64,000 nucleotides of DNA, taken from positions 62,001-126,000 of the forward strand of contig CAZGAO010000001.1 in NCBI GenBank assembly GCA_964523795.1, read 5' to 3'. This document shows positions 60,608-64,000 of this stretch, one piece after another (positions within the stretch are counted from its first letter, which is position 1; the number at the start of each line of letters is the position of its first letter). The translations under genes and the position numbers were made by a program. The notes beneath the pieces are model-generated. The model worked only from the letters and a program-made list of their open reading frames with translations. It did no database searches and had not been told where the DNA came from. The stretch comes from SABY01 sp964523795. GTDB lineage: Bacteria; Bacteroidota; Bacteroidia; Bacteroidales; 4484-276.

Positions 60608-62182
60608 CTACCGCTCTATCACCATTTTTCTTACCTGATTTACATCATCGCCGCTAAGCGAGAAATAGTAAACCCCCGATGGCAGATTATACTGTGAAGC
60701 CTTGAAGTGTTCGAAATATTTTCCGGCATTCATTTTTTGTTTATCAATAAGTACGGCAACAATGCGCCCATACATGTCGGTAATTTTTAAGGTGATAAGC
60801 GAGCTGTGGGTAAGCTTAAAGGAGAAGTGTGTGCTTTCGCTGAAAGGGTTGGGATAGTTTTGTTCCAAGGCAAGCGGTATTCCCGGCTCAGGCAAATGAT
60901 CCACCTCAGTTACCAGCGTATTGACGATGGCGGTCCACACGCTTAGCTCGCCGTTGTGCAGGCGGGTCCATATCGGGCGGATCACGTGGTTGTGTACCGA
61001 AAGGTTGTTGTAGTCGCCAAAAAAGACGGACGACACAGGCAGAAAGGGCTCTTCGCTAATTTTATAGTTTCTAAAATTTTGTCCTCCGTCTTTTGAAAAA
61101 GCCATATAAACATCGGTGTTTGAATCTTCGAAGTTGCGACGGTCGTAAAACACAAAATGAAGGTAGCCGGTAACCTGGTCGATGTCCACCCAGGTAAAAA
61201 ATTGCTGTCTCCCAGGCGGGTCATTATTTACGCGCATGGCTTCGCTCCATGTATTTCCTCCATCGGTGGATTTAGCAAGCCAAACATCGGTATCATCGGT
61301 GCCATTTCGCTGGTCGGTCCAGTTGATGTAAATGCTGCCGTGGTTTTCGCCGCCGCTAAGGTCGCACACGGTAATGGGCAGCCCGTTGCAACGGCTAATG
61401 CCCGGAATAGCGTAATCCCAGCCGCCGGGGAATTCGGAAACAAAGATGTCGTTTTCGAGCCAGGTTACGCCCTGGTCGAGCGAGCGGTCGAAGACGATGC
61501 CTTCGGGGCCAGCCCAGGCCACATAAATTTCGCCGTTAGGACCTACCGCCGGCACTGCACCTTCGGTAGTGTTATCGCTATCTATGCAATCGCCATCCAC
61601 CTCGTTGATGCGCAGAGCCGGTGACCAGCTTTCGCCGCCATCCATCGATTTTGAAAACATGATGTTGCTGCGGTCGTTAATATTGCTGCTGCCGTAATCG
61701 TCAAATTGTGTCCAGGTAGAATAAATAATATTGTTTACCCGATCGATGTCTATCCAGTGTTTATCCTGAGCCTTGGTTCCATTCAAGCCCATGTAGGTGC
61801 CATCGTTCCAGGTAAGGCCGCCATCGGTCGATTTTTGACATACGATCCGGTCTATCCAGTTGCCCCCGGGGGGATTGGAAAGATGGAAAAAAAGATAATT
61901 CCCCTCATTATCCACAATAGTAACCGGGTCGCCCCAAACGCCGTAGGAAGGTGATACTAAGGCATCGGTACTCCAGGTATAGCCGCCATCGTCCGAGGTG
62001 TACACATTGTGGATATTAGCCCCGGCAATAATGCGGTTCGTGTTGTTGGGATCGATATAAATGGTGGGCTCCTCCGGATTGTTGGCATCGCTAATCATAA
62101 TATTAAGGTGCTGCGCCATAAGGAAGGTGGAAGTCATCAGGATGTTAAAAGCTAAAAACAGTAGTGCGCGTTTCATAGTCAT
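60608..62182 (-). CDS. Secreted BNR/sialidase-like propeller protein with T9SS tail
   Basis: A 524-residue exported protein. The start is placed at ATG 62180-62182 (MTMKRALLFLAFNILMTS), since the in-frame GTG at 62203 lies in the promoter. Asp-box repeats are visible: STDGGLTWN, SMDGGESWS, SLDQGVTWL, STDGGNTWS and SKDGGQNFR, as in sialidase-type six-bladed propellers. VNNDPPGRQQFFTWVDID and DRRNFEDSNTDVYMAFS resemble exo-sialidase-like domains without a clear Arg triad. The tail from about 440 is a T9SS/FlgD-type sorting domain: LEQNYPNPFSESTHFSFKL, ITDMYGRIV, LPSGVYYFSLSGDD and a basic end KMVIER. Confidence 0.83.
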   Translation of the reverse strand: MTMKRALLFLAFNILMTSTFLMAQHLNIMISDANNPEEPTIYIDPNNTNRIIAGANIHNVYTSDDGGYTWSTDALVSPSYGVWGDPVTIVDNEGNYLFFHLSNPPGGNWIDRIVCQKSTDGGLTWNDGTYMGLNGTKAQDKHWIDIDRVNNIIYSTWTQFDDYGSSNINDRSNIMFSKSMDGGESWSPALRINEVDGDCIDSDNTTEGAVPAVGPNGEIYVAWAGPEGIVFDRSLDQGVTWLENDIFVSEFPGGWDYAIPGISRCNGLPITVCDLSGGENHGSIYINWTDQRNGTDDTDVWLAKSTDGGNTWSEAMRVNNDPPGRQQFFTWVDIDQVTGYLHFVFYDRRNFEDSNTDVYMAFSKDGGQNFRNYKISEEPFLPVSSVFFGDYNNLSVHNHVIRPIWTRLHNGELSVWTAIVNTLVTEVDHLPEPGIPLALEQNYPNPFSESTHFSFKLTHSSLITLKITDMYGRIVAVLIDKQKMNAGKYFEHFKASQYNLPSGVYYFSLSGDDVNQVRKMVIER

Positions 62183-62202
62183 GCGATTTAATGTATCAGC
62201 CA

Positions 62203-62210
62203 CAAAAGTA
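62203..62210 (-). promoter_or_regulatory. Bacteroidota -7 promoter element for the BNR protein gene
   Basis: TACTTTTG on the minus strand, 20 bases before ATG 62182. It excludes the in-frame GTG at 62203 as a start. Confidence 0.55.
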
Positions 62211-62404
62211 CAAAAAATCAGGATGGTGGTAATTACAGGAATTCAAGATGTTTTTTTATTGGATCAAAATCCCGATCCTTATAATATTATGAGTCAGGGG
62301 GCATCATATTCAAATCCCCTCCCAAAAAAAACTTTCCCCGGGGTCTTCTGATTTTAGCCTGCTTTCTAAACCTAATTAGTGCTTGTACATAAAGTCGATG
62401 TTTT

Positions 62405-62545
62405 GAATTGCCCCGGGTTTTAACCCGGGGAATAATGTGCTTGGCCTTACATCCCCCACGATTCCGCCACGCCTGCGGCGTGGCGGAATCGCGGGGGATT
62501 TTCATTCTTCTTATTAAATCCCCGCCCTAAAGGGCGAGGCAATTC
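62405..62545. repeat. MITE-like element bounded by GAATTGCC / GGCAATTC
   Basis: GAATTGCC (62405-62412) and its reverse complement GGCAATTC (62538-62545) bound 141 non-coding bases. Inside are the palindrome CCCCGGGTTTTAACCCGGGG and a 23-bp hairpin. The left end, with its flank, is repeated after sucB (17664-17692). Confidence 0.55.
62451..62499. repeat. 23-bp near-perfect hairpin
   Basis: ATCCCCCACGATTCCGCCAC.. (62451-62473) pairs with ..GTGGCGGAATCGCGGGGGAT (62477-62499) around TGC, with one mismatch. It sits inside the GAATTGCC-bounded element, and a short T-run follows. It lies in the 450-base gap between the BNR and radical SAM genes and could end transcripts from either side. Confidence 0.65.
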
Positions 62546-62654
62546 ATAATTCAAATAACTTACTAAAAAGACAAGCCCTAATTAATAGTGAAAGCGCTTC
62601 TTCAACTCGAATAAATTATAACGGATAACTAATAACAATGAACTTCTCCCCCGC

Positions 62655-63434
62655 CTAATACACACTCGACTTTACCCGAATCTCACGCAATTGGTCAGCA
62701 ATTTTATGCAGCTCTTCGCGGGGTACAGCTACAAGGCCGGGGCTTGGTGTGGCTCTATCGATACTGTATAGCATAACATAGCGTGGGCGAATAATGCGAA
62801 TATGACTAATCCAGGCATGAATTTCGGCGGGCTTGGTATTGTCGATTTTTTCGCCATCCACCTCACCGCGCACAAACAGGCTTTGAATAATCGTTTTTTG
62901 CCGGAACTTTTGCAGTTGCTGCACAATTTTATCCAGACTCAAGTCCTTCGATCCGGGCTTATTAATTTTTTGAAAAGTGCTTTCCAGTCCGGCATCCAGT
63001 TTCAGGATGTTATTATCCACCCGGTTTAAAGCATCAAAAATTTCCTGCTTGTACAAGTTCCCGGCATTCGAGAGTACCGTAATTTCGGTATGGGGGAAAA
63101 TCCGGTTTCGCAATATCAGGGTATCGTCAATTATTGCCGCAAAATCCGGATGGAGCGTTGGTTCGCCATTACCAGCAAAGGTGATGGAATCGGGAATGTC
63201 GCCGTGGCTTTTCATTTGCAGAAGTCTATCTTCAAGGGCTTCGCTGATTTGTTCCCTTTCGGGGAATGCTATTTCACTTTTATCGTCCTCATCCGTCCAT
63301 CCACATTCGCAATAGATGCAGTTGAAGTTGCAAATTTTTTTGTTGATCGGTAGAACGTTTATGCCCAGGGATTTTCCCAGACGGCGGCTTTTTATCGGGC
63401 CAAATATCATATCATTAAATAAAAATCCTGACAT
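62655..63434 (-). CDS. Radical SAM protein, COG0731 / wybutosine-synthase-like type
   Basis: A 259-residue cytoplasmic iron-sulphur enzyme. The start at ATG 63432-63434 (MSGFLFNDMIFGPIKSRRLG) is fixed by the promoter 30 bases upstream; the longer frame contains extra N-terminal codons from the promoter region. The 4Fe-4S motif Cx3CxxC is C35, C39, C42 in KICNFNCIYCECGW, with SAM-binding GNGEPTLHPDF after it. SRRLGKSLGINVLP is the family N-terminal block of COG0731 proteins. Members include enzymes of tRNA wybutosine synthesis in archaea; bacterial relatives have unknown substrates. Confidence 0.85.
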   Translation of the reverse strand: MSGFLFNDMIFGPIKSRRLGKSLGINVLPINKKICNFNCIYCECGWTDEDDKSEIAFPEREQISEALEDRLLQMKSHGDIPDSITFAGNGEPTLHPDFAAIIDDTLILRNRIFPHTEITVLSNAGNLYKQEIFDALNRVDNNILKLDAGLESTFQKINKPGSKDLSLDKIVQQLQKFRQKTIIQSLFVRGEVDGEKIDNTKPAEIHAWISHIRIIRPRYVMLYSIDRATPSPGLVAVPREELHKIADQLREIRVKSSVY

Positions 63435-63463
63435 CGTTTTCGAATGTTTTTGTGTTTGGTTTA

Positions 63464-63471
63464 CAAAAGTA
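63464..63471 (-). promoter_or_regulatory. Bacteroidota -7 promoter element for the radical SAM gene
   Basis: TACTTTTG on the minus strand, 29 bases before ATG 63434, and part of a divergent promoter pair with 63563-63570. Confidence 0.55.
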
Positions 63472-63562
63472 TTTTCTGTTTTTAGAATCATCAATTATTA
63501 AAAAACAAAATAATATGGATAATGTTATTGCAAACAAGAAACAGTAAATAGCTCAAAAGTCT

Positions 63563-63570
63563 TACTTTTG
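63563..63570 (+). promoter_or_regulatory. Bacteroidota -7 promoter element for the polyprenyl synthase gene
   Basis: TACTTTTG, 16 bases before ATG 63587. It is an exact TAnnTTTG match. Confidence 0.6.
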
Positions 63571-63586
63571 GCCGGAAATATATTTT

Positions 63587-64000
63587 ATGCCTCATCTCAA
63601 AGAAATACGAACACCTATCGCTGAGCACATTGCCCTGTTTGAAAAGAAATTCAGACAGTCGATGAAGAGCAAGGTGCCCCTGCTCGATACCATTACCCGC
63701 TACATTTACAAGCGCAAGGGCAAACAAATGCGCCCGATGTTTGTGTTTTTTGCAGCCGGCATCTGCGGCACCATCAACGATTCGAGCTACCGGGCGGCCT
63801 CACTTATCGAACTGTTGCACACCGCTACCCTGGTTCACGATGATGTGGTTGATGACTCGAATGTACGCCGGGGCTATTTTTCGATTAACGCCTTGTGGAA
63901 AAACAAAATCGCAGTATTGGTTGGAGATTACCTCCTTTCGCGCGGCCTTTTGCTTGCCCTCGAAAATAATGAGTTCGACCTCTTGAAAATCGTGTCGAAT
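63587..64000 (+). CDS. Polyprenyl diphosphate synthase (5' part, cut by window edge)
   Basis: The first 138 codons are open to the last base, so the gene runs on beyond the window. It starts MPHLKEIRTPIAEHIALF. The chain-elongation motif LVHDDVVDDSNVRRG has the first aspartate-rich motif DDxxD. KGKQMRPMFVFFAAGICG holds the conserved Lys/Arg residues that bind isopentenyl diphosphate, and VLVGDYLLSRGL is the next family block. These enzymes make the all-trans polyprenyl chain of menaquinone in Bacteroidota. The chain length cannot be told from this part. Confidence 0.9.
   Translation, partial: MPHLKEIRTPIAEHIALFEKKFRQSMKSKVPLLDTITRYIYKRKGKQMRPMFVFFAAGICGTINDSSYRAASLIELLHTATLVHDDVVDDSNVRRGYFSINALWKNKIAVLVGDYLLSRGLLLALENNEFDLLKIVSN

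Overview
The window comes from a Bacteroidota chromosome, most likely the class Bacteroidia. The evidence is a set of TAnnTTTG promoter elements a short way upstream of many genes, the near absence of Shine-Dalgarno sequences, two secreted proteins with type IX secretion (T9SS) C-terminal tails, a eukaryote-like IleRS, a B12-dependent ribonucleotide reductase, and a Na+-pumping decarboxylase operon with methylmalonyl-CoA epimerase. No rRNA, tRNA or CRISPR array was found. The upstream gene at the left edge and the polyprenyl synthase at the right edge are both cut by the window.

Layout. 1-13 kb: housekeeping genes, namely proline dehydrogenase, ileS, a DksA-like regulator, lspA, a redoxin, a rhamnulose-phosphate aldolase-like class II aldolase, a large secreted beta-propeller T9SS protein and a RecD-like helicase. 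13.4-17.6 kb: sucA-sucB (2-oxoglutarate dehydrogenase E1 and E2). 18.2-25.6 kb: two tandem TetR paralogues, then a TolC / membrane-fusion lipoprotein / RND efflux operon. 25.9-29.8 kb: an FKBP-type lipoprotein and nrdJ. 29.9-35.3 kb (minus strand): a chaperone-usher-like locus with three DUF4402 secreted proteins. 35.9-41.9 kb (minus strand): an esterase and lipoprotein pair, then the operon mce - mmdA - oadG-like - biotin carrier - oadB. 42.1-43.7 kb: the YifB/ComM ATPase. 43.7-44.4 kb: apparently decayed sequence.

44.4-60.2 kb holds the most unusual part: twelve minus-strand genes, visibly more AT-rich than their surroundings, bounded by core-type genes. From its promoter at 60171-60200 it reads: small protein, vWA-like lipoprotein, three-TM protein, tubulin-like GTPase, giant Hsp70/actin-fold ATPase, second degenerate Hsp70-like protein with TPR-like repeats, TerD-family protein, single-TM protein with a C-terminal Cpl-7 (CW_7)-like cell-wall-binding motif, small two-TM protein, lipoprotein/TM protein, TerB-like acidic protein and a Ca2+-type P-ATPase. 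I infer an envelope-spanning, Ca2+-linked stress or defence machine that combines a tubulin-fold and two Hsp70-fold proteins with Ter components. I know of no characterised system with this gene combination.

60.6-64 kb: a second T9SS BNR protein, a radical SAM protein of the COG0731 type and the start of a polyprenyl synthase gene.

Several families of short intergenic palindromes recur. One MITE-like type (ends GTAGAGACGCGATGC) brackets the usher operon and supplies the usher stop codon. The TAnnTTTG elements let several start codons be corrected to internal ATGs.
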